A DNA stretch of 11,395 nucleotides, taken from NCBI GenBank assembly GCA_047605615.1, contig JASGFI010000098.1, positions 1-11,395 of the forward strand. Reading direction: 5' to 3'. Positions 4,781 through 11,244 of this stretch are shown here, piece after piece; within the stretch, counting starts at the first letter, position 1, and the number at the start of each line of letters is the position of its first letter. Under the pieces are notes generated by a model, which ran no database searches, had not been told where the DNA came from, and saw nothing but the letters and a program-made list of their open reading frames with translations. The stretch is from Taibaiella sp047605615. Lineage in GTDB: Bacteria; Bacteroidota; Bacteroidia; Chitinophagales; Chitinophagaceae. The position numbers were made by a program, and so were the translations under genes.

Positions 4781-5333
4781 AATCGCTCCACATTTGTGCG
4801 TAGCTCCCGGCCAGCCGTACATAATAGGGGTCGCGCTCGCTCAGGCAGCGGCCGTGCAGCTTCAGGTACTTCTTGGCGGCGGCCATGTTGGCGCTGCTCC
4901 TGGCTATGTCTTTATGCTTGCCCTGCGCCATGCATTGCCGCAACTTGCAGAGGTAGGCATCGGCTATGTCGGCCACCATGGCCCCGTCGCGCAGCCACCA
5001 TTGCCATTGCCACCATTGCCGTATCTTGGCATCGGCCATCAGGCGGTATATGTCGGCATCGGCCATCAGGCGGTATATGTCGGCCTCGTCCACCAGCGGC
5101 ATGTGGTATTGCAGCCATAGCAGCAGGTACTCGTCCAGCACCATGCCCAGCTGGCGTTCGTCCAGGCCCAGGCACAGGCTAATGGTGGCCTTGGTGGCGG
5201 CCAGTTCGTGCGCGCGCCTGGCGGCATGGCTTAGGCTGCGCGGTACGCATACCGGGTGCTCGTCGTGTAACAAGCCCTGTGCATCTATATAGTAGGTGCC
5301 GGTGGGTTCAATGTTGTGTGTGGTTTGTTGCAT
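4770..5333 (-). CDS. 187-aa hypothetical protein with internal 9-aa duplication
   Basis: A Trp- and Ala-rich helical protein, family not recognised. Residues 84-92 and 93-101 are the same nonapeptide ADIYRLMAD, produced by a perfect 27-bp tandem duplication. Just after it lies a Trp/Gln-rich stretch (QWWQWQWW, 106-113), followed by a helix pair and a C-terminal segment (AAKKYLKLHGRC...DPYYVRLAGSY). The ATG at 5333 is 16 bp beyond the second ATPase stop, in operon spacing. The high GC content produces long open frames in most registers; this one is chosen for its start, operon fit and coupling to the next gene. The duplication looks recent because the copies are identical at DNA level. Confidence 0.7.
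   Translation of the reverse strand: MQQTTHNIEPTGTYYIDAQGLLHDEHPVCVPRSLSHAARRAHELAATKATISLCLGLDERQLGMVLDEYLLLWLQYHMPLVDEADIYRLMADADIYRLMADAKIRQWWQWQWWLRDGAMVADIADAYLCKLRQCMAQGKHKDIARSSANMAAAKKYLKLHGRCLSERDPYYVRLAGSYAQMWSDYGQ
5028..5081. repeat. 27-bp perfect tandem duplication
   Basis: Bases 5028-5054 are repeated exactly at 5055-5081. The first few bases of a third, imperfect unit follow. The unit length is a multiple of three, so the enclosing frame is preserved and nine residues are doubled. Confidence 0.9.
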
Positions 5334-5349
5334 ATTAGTATGTGGTTTT

Positions 5350-5970
5350 TTAATCCTTTATAGTTCCATGATAGAGCTGCGCCCTATCTTCATCAATCAC
5401 TATTGTGCCCCCTGGGCCGCGGCCTTCTACTGTAGCTGTATTGCCTTCTACGTGCAGAATGCGCTTTGCCAGCTTTTTGGCCAACTTGGCCGTGGCTGTG
5501 TATGGTTCGCCTTTTTCTTCGTGCGCCAACATGATAAATAGCTTGTTGGGGTGGTCTTTTATCAGTTTACGCAGTCCGCCATTTCTTAGCTCGTCGGCGT
5601 AAATGGTAAGATTGTCCATAAACAGTATGTCGGGTTGGTTTTTCTTTTTTAAAAGGTCGCTCAGCTCGCTAATGGGTATATACTCGGCAAACCGTAAGTT
5701 TCGCTTTTTAAAGGGTATTGAAAGTCGGTTTAAAACGTCTTGAAAATCCTTGTCAAAACCCTGCTCTGCCATTATATAACCGGTACGTTTAGCCTCGCTC
5801 AGCTCGTCGGCCAACAGTAGCGATATGGTAGTTTTGCCCATTTTTTCCAGCCCGTAAATCAACCATATCCCGCTTGCTTCAGGCTCGCCCAGCACTTCGC
5901 TCCACAGGCCGCGCAGGGGCAGTATCTTGTATTTTTTATCCAGTACATTTTTGATAGAATTAAAGCGCAT
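5350..5970 (-). CDS. RecA/RadA-like P-loop ATPase
   Basis: A 206-aa single-domain P-loop ATPase. Walker A is GLEKMGKT (40-47), in the fold position after IWLIY. Walker B is PDILFMDN (113-120), and a following strand IMLAHEE (146-152) sits where RecA-type ATPases have their sensor. About 25 residues precede Walker A, so there is no separate N-terminal domain. The C-terminus (171-200) is a short beta-rich tail (ILHVEGNTATVEGRGPGGTIVID). It lies 25 bp after the MuB-like gene. Mu itself has no second ATPase at this place. Likely roles are DNA loading, recombination or helicase support for replicative transposition; this is inference. Confidence 0.78.
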   Translation of the reverse strand: MRFNSIKNVLDKKYKILPLRGLWSEVLGEPEASGIWLIYGLEKMGKTTISLLLADELSEAKRTGYIMAEQGFDKDFQDVLNRLSIPFKKRNLRFAEYIPISELSDLLKKKNQPDILFMDNLTIYADELRNGGLRKLIKDHPNKLFIMLAHEEKGEPYTATAKLAKKLAKRILHVEGNTATVEGRGPGGTIVIDEDRAQLYHGTIKD

Positions 5971-5995
5971 TGGTTAGTTGAGGTTGGGGTAATCG

Positions 5996-6898
5996 TTAGG
6001 CGGCATCGTGTATCAGTACCAGGCTTTCGGCACGGCGCAGGCCGCTTATTTTGCCGCTATCGTTGGTAAGGCATTTCTTCACCACTTCGCCCAGCTTGCT
6101 TTGGTCGGTCATGTTTGCCCGTATCACGTCGGTAATTAGTTGGCGGTAAAAATCCTGTTTGGCACTTTTGTCGGCAGGTACCAGCTTGTTGTAGCGTTCG
6201 CCAAAACGGCTGAATATCTCGGTAAATCCGGGCTTTTTATTGTTAATGTTGCGCTCTATTTTATTTTGAAGGCCGTCTGCGCCCATCATGTACCAGCCGC
6301 ATAGCCCTTCAGTGGCGTTCCACAGTTCCTTTATTTCCAAAAAGGTTTTATCGTCTAGGTCGCCCGCTTCGTCTATAATAACCAATGGGCGTGGTAGCAC
6401 TTTTAGCAGGTATTTTATCTGCGCCTTAATATGGCTCACCTTTCCGCTATCTTCTATACCTATGGTGCGTGCCAGTAGGCGTATAAATTCTATTTTGGCC
6501 TTGGCTTGCGAGCCATCGATGTAAAAAACATTTTTAAGGCTATGTGCCAAATGCTTGGCGGTGTATGTTTTGCCAATGCCTGCATCATCCACCAGCATAA
6601 AGCTTTTGCTGTGTTGCTGGCAAAACACCATGCTTTCGTGTATGGCCTTATACACCGCCGTTTCCACCGTTACCCATTTGCGGGCGTTGATATTAACGCC
6701 CAGGCGTTGGCCTATTTCTAAAAACTTGGCGTCGCGCAACAAACCGTCGGGGCTTTCGTCGTTTTTTAACCGGCTAAATACCGAACCATTAATGCCGTAC
6801 TGCTTTGCATATTGGGCGTCGCTGCCATCGAAGTTTTTGCGGCTTTCGAGCAGAACGTCCAGTACTTTTTCGCGGTAACCTTCAGGTAATTGTATCAT
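5996..6898 (-). CDS. MuB-like AAA+ transposition ATPase
   Basis: A 300-aa protein with the MuB layout. An N-terminal HTH-like region (about 25-66, DAQYAKQYGINGSVFSRLK) is followed by an AAA+ domain. Walker A is DDAGIGKT (104-111), where the first Gly of GxxxxGKT is Asp. Walker B is LVIIDEAGDL (172-181), with a GADGL segment near 206 and an RFGERYN arginine region at 231-237. In Mu, MuB binds target DNA, delivers it to the MuA transpososome and provides target immunity. The gene starts 4 bp after the transposase stop, so translation is probably coupled. Walker B is intact; the Walker A change may be a lineage trait. Confidence 0.9.
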   Translation of the reverse strand: MIQLPEGYREKVLDVLLESRKNFDGSDAQYAKQYGINGSVFSRLKNDESPDGLLRDAKFLEIGQRLGVNINARKWVTVETAVYKAIHESMVFCQQHSKSFMLVDDAGIGKTYTAKHLAHSLKNVFYIDGSQAKAKIEFIRLLARTIGIEDSGKVSHIKAQIKYLLKVLPRPLVIIDEAGDLDDKTFLEIKELWNATEGLCGWYMMGADGLQNKIERNINNKKPGFTEIFSRFGERYNKLVPADKSAKQDFYRQLITDVIRANMTDQSKLGEVVKKCLTNDSGKISGLRRAESLVLIHDAA

Positions 6899-6902
6899 CG
6901 TT

Positions 6903-8990
6903 TTAGAAATTTTTAAGAAGTGAGTGATTGGTGTTGTCAGGCTGGGGTATATAGCTCATTTCATCGTCGTTATAATCGTCCAGCACACCCCCCGTGTCGG
7001 TATCGGCCACATAGCGGCCGAGCCCCGGCATTACAAAGTTTTGGTTGAGGGTCTTGGGGCGGCTGTCTATAATGGTAACGGCCTCAATGGAGCGCTTGCG
7101 GCTGTTAATCCAGCCTTCCACAGTAGCGGTATATTTACTTTGTAGTTGCAGCTTCACCTCGTCTTCGGCGGTGCGCTCTACACGGGCGCGGTTGGGTTTT
7201 GGTACCGGCACACCTTCGCATATAAACTCGCTGCCCACATACACCAGGGCTTTCATTATTTGTCCGTCGTTGCCATCGAGCCAGTAAACGGTCACATTTT
7301 CACCCTCAATCAGTTTCAACCGGCTTATGAGTGCTTCTCCAAACAGTATATCCCCCTGGTCAGCTATCATTAGGTTGACGCCCTGCACCCTTATCTTGCC
7401 CAGATTGCAGCTTGTTTTAGCTGCATAGCCTAAGTATGGCAGCAAGGCACGCCAGTTGGTTGAGCGCAGTTGCGGGTTTTGGTTTTGGGTAAAATAATCC
7501 CATCGGCTCATACCCTTGCTGGTTGGGTGCTCCATATTATTCCAGTCCTCTATCACCATTAGCGACTGTTGCACCAATTTGTCGTAGGCTTGGTATTTTT
7601 GCTCTTTGTATATATTGCTGGCTGGTAGTGGTTGGTTGGCCTCGTCGCGGGCATGCCAGCGACCTATAAAACCTTCCATTTCCTTTTCGTGTATCAGCCT
7701 AAAGTCGCGATTACGGCGTTCTATTATCTTACCCCGTGCATTATTGGCCTCCATGCGCACATAGTCGAACATGGCACCCTCGCGCAGAAATGTTTCTTTA
7801 AAGGAGATATTCAACGACACTTCGGCCTCTAATTCTGCGGGCAGTTTCATGCCCCACTGAGTGTAGTTGCGCAGTATTTGTCGGTAGAATTCCATTATCA
7901 TGCCCTCTTTGCTCTTGCCCCATACGGTAGCTACTATGGCATCACTGGCTACATCGAGCGCGTTGTACACCCATAAGCGTTGGCTGGGGCCATACTCAAA
8001 TGGTGGTTGGCGGTCATCTACAGATAGCAGGCTACCTGCATGTATAGGTCGTTCAAATTCTAAGTATGGTGTAAATTGGCCACGTAACTTTTGGCGGTCG
8101 GCACTGCGCAGGCTGTAGGTAGCTGCTTTGCTTTCGTAGCTAGCTAGCCATCGGGTTACGGTACGCTCGCCTAATGGTGAAAAATCGGCTGGGTTGTACA
8201 ATTCGCCGGTTGCATTATTAACCACATCGGCCAGCCCCTCCATAAAGGCTTGGTAGCGGCGGGCTACGGTTATCTTGGCTGGCTTGGTACCTGCCTTGGC
8301 AAACATGCTGTCCAGTAGTGCCGTTACCTTGTCGGTAAGCGATCGGGCATTGTCGTTTTGCAGCTTGCCACTCACCAAGGCGGTATAATTTACCGGGTAT
8401 TGCTGCCCGTTTAGTTCGCTTGGCTGAAAAAATGCGTCGTACACAACTCTAAACTGCCGGCCAGACGTGGGTAGCGTATGCTGCTTGTTCTTGTGCTTAC
8501 CCCTAAGTGTTTTGTTGAAATTTTGGCATTCATTGGCCATCCATTCATACAGTTTTGTGGCCTTTTTGCCCTTGCGCGAGCGTTCGGCTATATGCTCCCT
8601 CTTATAAGTGTCCACGGCTATTAGTACGCTGGCGTTCAGTATGTACTCATCTACGTGCTCGTCTTTCAGGCGGTCGCCATTTTCAAATTTGAAGTCTTGA
8701 TTATAAAATCTCACGGCGGAGGCATCGGTCCGATACACTCGTTCCATCCAGTGGTCGCATTCTCGTGGATCTTCAAGAGCTTCTTGAATTTCACGGGGCA
8801 GGGTATCAAAGTTCACGATTGGAAAATTACCTTTACCACCGCCCTTTTGCAGGAATTTTATACCGTAATTTTCTTTCCGGGTACGCCATACATTTGCCCG
8901 CAAGGCCCCATATGATGGAAACCAATCTGGCACCAGCTCCTCCACTTCAACAGCAACTTTAGATGTATCTTTATACCACACTTCCGGCAT
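6903..8990 (-). CDS. MuA-type DDE transposase
   Basis: A 695-aa protein with the domain order of MuA-class transposases. An N-terminal DNA-binding part (to about 85) has a WFPSYGALRANVWRTR helix like a Mu-type winged helix. An HTH/linker region follows (about 210-285, including TVARRYQAF and ERTVTRWLASY). The RNase H-like core spans about 315-430, and a beta-barrel-like C-terminal domain about 535-600 (GKIRVQGVNLMI...VTVYWLDGNDGQIMKALVYVG). The first catalytic Asp is in LSVDDRQ (325/326), the Glu in GKIIERRNRDF (424). The usual second Asp is replaced by Glu at 388/390 in PAELEAEVSLN. The protein binds the phage ends and carries out strand transfer. Confidence 0.95.
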   Translation of the reverse strand: MPEVWYKDTSKVAVEVEELVPDWFPSYGALRANVWRTRKENYGIKFLQKGGGKGNFPIVNFDTLPREIQEALEDPRECDHWMERVYRTDASAVRFYNQDFKFENGDRLKDEHVDEYILNASVLIAVDTYKREHIAERSRKGKKATKLYEWMANECQNFNKTLRGKHKNKQHTLPTSGRQFRVVYDAFFQPSELNGQQYPVNYTALVSGKLQNDNARSLTDKVTALLDSMFAKAGTKPAKITVARRYQAFMEGLADVVNNATGELYNPADFSPLGERTVTRWLASYESKAATYSLRSADRQKLRGQFTPYLEFERPIHAGSLLSVDDRQPPFEYGPSQRLWVYNALDVASDAIVATVWGKSKEGMIMEFYRQILRNYTQWGMKLPAELEAEVSLNISFKETFLREGAMFDYVRMEANNARGKIIERRNRDFRLIHEKEMEGFIGRWHARDEANQPLPASNIYKEQKYQAYDKLVQQSLMVIEDWNNMEHPTSKGMSRWDYFTQNQNPQLRSTNWRALLPYLGYAAKTSCNLGKIRVQGVNLMIADQGDILFGEALISRLKLIEGENVTVYWLDGNDGQIMKALVYVGSEFICEGVPVPKPNRARVERTAEDEVKLQLQSKYTATVEGWINSRKRSIEAVTIIDSRPKTLNQNFVMPGLGRYVADTDTGGVLDDYNDDEMSYIPQPDNTNHSLLKNF

Positions 8991-9200
8991 GTGTCAACTT
9001 TTTTTTGTTTAAAAAATGGCGGTCTTTCCCGCCCGTCCCGATTTTAGTGTCCCGCAGATACGCTTCATGCGGGCTCTGGGAAATTGGTTTTCCCCTCATC
9101 CATATACCCGGGTTGTGCCCCGCCACGGCTCGAACGTGGCCACCTTCCGGCAGGGCTATTACTTATATTTGTGCCTCACCATAAAACACATACAAGCAAA
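8991..9200. other. GC-rich structured interval upstream of the transposase
   Basis: No convincing gene. Three inverted repeats follow one another: CCCGCA/TGCGGG (9051-9073), GGGAAA/TTTCCC (9078-9094) and CCACG/CGTGG (9123-9139). On the minus strand the last has a seven-base loop TTCGAGC and resembles a tRNA T-arm. A 42-codon ORF (9099-8971) overlaps the transposase start out of frame but has no clear initiation support. On the minus strand this would be the 5' leader of the transposase message. Confidence 0.55.
9164..9171 (+). promoter_or_regulatory. -7 promoter box for the + strand 111-aa ORF
   Basis: TATATTTG is a perfect match to the Bacteroidota -7 consensus, 29 bases before ATG 9201. 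Transcription would start near 9178 and give a short A-rich leader. The -33 region falls in CCTTCC and is poor. Confidence 0.4.
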
Positions 9201-9536
9201 ATGATTTCAAAAAATGACATCTTAAACCACCTGTCTATTTCGGGAGGTATTAATTTTTTTGATTGCGATTTAGTATTGGTTTGCATTGATAGTGCCCTTA
9301 AACTGTCAGGCAAAACCACTATCGATGGGCGCGCACTTACCGACTATTCTCCAGATTACCAATTGAAGCATCTATGCTCAAACTCCCTAACACACGCAAA
9401 ACTGCTTCTTGAACAGCAGCTTCAACATCCCGAACGGCAGATAAATTATCTGGGTGTGGCTGTGCCTGATGGCACCTTGGGCAAACAGTTGTTATCTCAA
9501 GTTTGTCTATCAAAGGAGCGTTTAGGTGGATGGTAA
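9201..9536 (+). CDS. 111-aa ORF antisense to the early operon
   Basis: The ATG at 9201 lies in an A-rich leader behind a perfect -7 box. The product (MISKNDILNHLSISGG...) is a soluble helical-looking protein with four Cys and no recognisable motif. It overlaps, on the opposite strand, the 69-codon ORF at 9337-9546; the first 136 bases have no competitor. Codon use looks ordinary. If real, it would be transcribed toward the early genes and could interfere with them. I cannot decide between this ORF and the minus-strand one, and both may be used. Confidence 0.45.
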   Translation: MISKNDILNHLSISGGINFFDCDLVLVCIDSALKLSGKTTIDGRALTDYSPDYQLKHLCSNSLTHAKLLLEQQLQHPERQINYLGVAVPDGTLGKQLLSQVCLSKERLGGW

Positions 9537-9546
9537 CTTTTTTCAT
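9337..9546 (-). CDS. 69-aa ORF with CxxCH motif, early operon
   Basis: This begins MKKVTIHLNAPLIDKLE, 11 bp after the 103-aa HTH gene ends, the spacing expected inside the operon. One CPRCH motif (22-26) is followed by an acidic/Ala-rich helix (VRDVEAAVQEAVLRVLG). It could be a small zinc-binding or regulatory protein, but a single CxxC is weak evidence. It is antisense to the 111-aa + strand ORF over most of its length. Family not recognised. Confidence 0.48.
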   Translation of the reverse strand: MKKVTIHLNAPLIDKLEITTVCPRCHQAQPHPDNLSAVRDVEAAVQEAVLRVLGSLSIDASIGNLENSR

Positions 9547-9557
9547 ATTATGGTTGT

Positions 9558-9869
9558 TTAAGAAAGTACTTGTTTTAGTTGGGCGCGGTCACTTATGGTT
9601 CTGGCCAATACTTCTGTCACCTCGTAATGATACTTTGAACCTATGCGGTCGAGTGCCCTTTGAGCGTTGGCAAGGCTGATGCCCAACACCTCTGCGGCGG
9701 TGCGCATATCACCGCGCTTCTTGTTGCGGTGTATGCTTACCAGCTTGGCAAGGTGCGCCTGCTCGGCAAGCTCATCTTTAGATGGGCGTTCGCTACCATT
9801 TACGGCGTATTGCTTCATTGTGCGGCGCACCTGCACTTCTTTGCCCACCTTCCTTTGTTCTGTTTTCAT
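9558..9869 (-). CDS. helix-turn-helix early regulator (Ner/Cro position)
   Basis: A 103-aa basic protein. An HTH is visible at about 56-75: RTAAEVLGISLANAQRALDR. The N-terminal 50 residues are charged and helical (KDELAEQAHLAKLVSIHRNKKR), and the C-terminus has a further helix. It is the first gene of the leftward operon and lies opposite the repressor-like gene across a 116-bp switch region. This is where Mu has ner, which turns down early transcription and the repressor promoter. The sequence is not close enough to Ner for me to name it. ATG 9869 is used because it follows directly from the candidate promoter. Confidence 0.78.
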   Translation of the reverse strand: MKTEQRKVGKEVQVRRTMKQYAVNGSERPSKDELAEQAHLAKLVSIHRNKKRGDMRTAAEVLGISLANAQRALDRIGSKYHYEVTEVLARTISDRAQLKQVLS

Positions 9870-9885
9870 AACTTTTATACTTACC

Positions 9886-9916
9886 TTTGTTGCGATTACA
9901 GCACAAAGTAATGAAA
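9886..9916 (+). promoter_or_regulatory. weak candidate promoter for the repressor
   Basis: TTTG (9886-9889) is followed after exactly 19 bp by TAATGAAA (9909-9916). The -33 box and spacing fit the Bacteroidota pattern; the second half of the -7 box does not. It would overlap the opposing early promoter. Confidence 0.25.
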
Positions 9917-9946
9917 CAAAGTTTACATTATTAGAAATAATCGAAA
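9917..9946 (-). promoter_or_regulatory. early promoter with embedded operator palindrome
   Basis: On the minus strand a TTTC (9946-9943) is followed after 17 bp by TAAACTTTG (9925-9917), a near match to the -33/-7 pair of Bacteroidota. The spacer is filled by ATTATT-AGA-AATAAT (9927-9941), a perfect 6-bp inverted repeat that a dimeric HTH protein could occupy to block RNA polymerase. A transcript would start about 40 nt before ATG 9869. Confidence 0.45.
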
Positions 9947-9950
9947 GTTT

Positions 9951-9975
9951 ATTTTCATTTTTTTAAAATGAAAAT
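9951..9975. promoter_or_regulatory. 25-bp palindrome before the repressor start
   Basis: ATTTTCATTTT (9951-9961), TTT, AAAATGAAAAT (9965-9975): a perfect 11-bp inverted repeat ending 10 bases before ATG 9986. It is most likely an operator used for autoregulation. As RNA it would be a weak AT-rich hairpin. Confidence 0.6.
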
Positions 9976-9985
9976 GTAAGTAGTT

Positions 9986-10378
9986 ATGTTAAAAAGGGTT
10001 AGAAAAGTATGCCAATGGCTAATATTTCAAGATTTAGCACTCAACGATGCCGATATAGCTGACAAAATGGGATATACAAGATCCTCTTTTTCCCAGATAA
10101 TCAACGGAAAAGTACCTGTATCTGAAAAATTCATAAGCAAGTTATGCTTGTTTGATAAAAATATAAACAAAGTTTGGGTAATGGATGGTATAGGTGACAT
10201 GTTCCTAAACCAAGATTCTACCCTTATTAGAGAGCCTAATGCCTTATATGGCGACAATAATGAGAAAACGGTAATAGCATTACTCAATGAGATTAGCCAA
10301 TTAAAGGATACTATCATCAAACTACAGGCTGAGCAGAATGCCATAAAAAGCCATCGCCCGAAAACAGCCAAACTTTAA
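9986..10378 (+). CDS. Cro/CI-type HTH repressor-like protein
   Basis: A 130-aa protein with an XRE-type helix-turn-helix. The segment ADIADKMGYTRSSFSQIING (22-41) has the standard spacing of recognition and positioning helices, followed by VSEKFISKLC. After about residue 94 a coiled coil runs to the end (IALLNEISQLKDTIIKLQAEQ), probably for dimerisation. There is no LexA/S24 peptidase domain, so RecA-dependent self-cleavage is unlikely and induction must work differently. It diverges from the leftward early operon and has a palindrome just before its ATG. Position and domain make it the likely lysogeny repressor; it is not homologous in an obvious way to Mu c. Confidence 0.8.
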   Translation: MLKRVRKVCQWLIFQDLALNDADIADKMGYTRSSFSQIINGKVPVSEKFISKLCLFDKNINKVWVMDGIGDMFLNQDSTLIREPNALYGDNNEKTVIALLNEISQLKDTIIKLQAEQNAIKSHRPKTAKL

Positions 10379-10400
10379 CCTGAATTAACCTGAAATTATT

Positions 10401-10916
10401 ATGGATGAAATTCTAAGAAATTTTTGCAAATCCCTCAATTCCTTCCATGCCGATCAGCAAAATCACAAGGAAGCCATCGACGGTATGGTCAATTTTCTGG
10501 AGCTGGCAGTAAACGCCGCTAAAACCAAAGATACTTTTGGGTATTGGTACTCATTCAGCGACGTGTGGGCCACAGCCAATAGCAACGGCAGCAAATACTC
10601 GCTCGATTATGACCATATATACGGCAAAGTAATATTCCACTCTGATATTATACACCCTGAAAACATCAAAAACCTAAAGGATGGGTTTTTGTTATCCTTT
10701 TTTGATGCCTGCCTAAATCATGATGTACACTTTCAGCAAGAAGGCTACTTGCCCAAGGCAAAAGATGAGCACCCCCATCTCTATAAAATAACAACAGGCA
10801 ACCTTTTTTTATTTATGAGGTGGTTTTTCTTAGATGTATCAGCTCCAGGTCTTAATCCTATCGAAAGACCATACGCATCTTTTGTTAAAGAATGGGATAG
10901 CACCACACCCTGCTGA
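10401..10916 (+). CDS. 171-aa protein of unknown function, lysogen-side gene
   Basis: This starts at ATG 10401, 22 bp after the repressor-like gene, and is probably cotranscribed with it. The protein is aromatic-rich (FGYWYSFSDVW at 46-56, FLFMRWFFLDV near 135-145). It has no signal peptide or clear membrane segment and no motif I recognise. Its stop is followed immediately by an open frame shifted by +1 that continues in a helical, protein-like way (AEKMLEDLITTISWVYKL) to 11031. The annotated C-terminus (DSTTPC) could therefore be the product of a frameshift, or a separate short gene follows. Genes next to a prophage repressor are often morons for immunity or defence; this is only positional. 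Confidence 0.75.
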   Translation: MDEILRNFCKSLNSFHADQQNHKEAIDGMVNFLELAVNAAKTKDTFGYWYSFSDVWATANSNGSKYSLDYDHIYGKVIFHSDIIHPENIKNLKDGFLLSFFDACLNHDVHFQQEGYLPKAKDEHPHLYKITTGNLFLFMRWFFLDVSAPGLNPIERPYASFVKEWDSTTPC

Positions 10917-10920
10917 AAAA

Positions 10921-11031
10921 ATGCTCGAAGATTTAATTACTACCATCAGTTGGGTATATAAGCTCAATAACTTGCTCTACAAAGCACATCTTACTTCACC
11001 AAATAACAGTAAACAACAAAGGAAACAATAA
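10921..11031 (+). CDS. 36-aa ORF, or shifted C-terminus of the 171-aa gene
   Basis: ATG 10921 lies five bases after the upstream stop. The product is MLEDLITTISWVYKLNNLLY followed by a polar tail. The same frame is open upstream to 10834 and overlaps the 171-aa gene. It could be an independent small protein or a fragment separated by one base change. Confidence 0.35.
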   Translation: MLEDLITTISWVYKLNNLLYKAHLTSPNNSKQQRKQ

Positions 11032-11140
11032 CTTTTTGCATTATTTTTTACAATATACATTCACAACTTATTGATTTACAATAAAGTTAATTAAAACGTA
11101 TTATAAAAATAAAATTCAATAAGGGGGTGTTTACTCGGCT

Positions 11141-11171
11141 GTTTTTGGTAATATTTGCCGTTTTTTGGTAA
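11141..11171. repeat. direct repeats GTTTTTGGTAA, possible transposase sites
   Basis: GTTTTTGGTAA at 11141-11151 and GTTTTTTGGTAA at 11160-11171, about two helical turns apart. A related CGGTTTTGTAA lies at 11203-11213. Spaced copies near a phage end are what MuA-type binding sites look like, but no consensus is known for this family. Confidence 0.4.
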
Positions 11172-11208
11172 AAAACTACCCATTTCAGCGCAATATTTTT
11201 CACGGTTT

Positions 11209-11244
11209 TGTAACACCAAGTGTAACACCAAGTGTAACACCAAG
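11209..11244. repeat. three tandem copies of TGTAACACCAAG
   Basis: A perfect 12-bp unit repeated three times (11209-11220, 11221-11232, 11233-11244), followed by TGC. A related GTGTTAC in the opposite sense occurs in the palindrome at 11271-11287. These are probably protein-binding sites at the phage end, or operators. Confidence 0.9.

Noticed and set aside
4721..5182. Long + strand ORFs opposite the 187-aa gene.
   Set aside because: GC-rich antisense shadow: Arg/Ala/Pro/Cys-rich, no start context, and the minus frame fits the operon.
8971..9099. A 42-codon minus-strand ORF overlapping the transposase start.
   Set aside because: Open and with decent composition, but no initiation signal and it lies within a hairpin-rich interval; kept only as a note.
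9123..9200. A complete tRNA gene on the minus strand.
   Set aside because: A T-arm and a partial acceptor-like stem can be drawn, but there are no D arm or anticodon arm and no 3' CCA in place.
11209..11244. A CRISPR array.
   Set aside because: The 12-bp units are directly adjacent, without spacers, and no cas gene is present.
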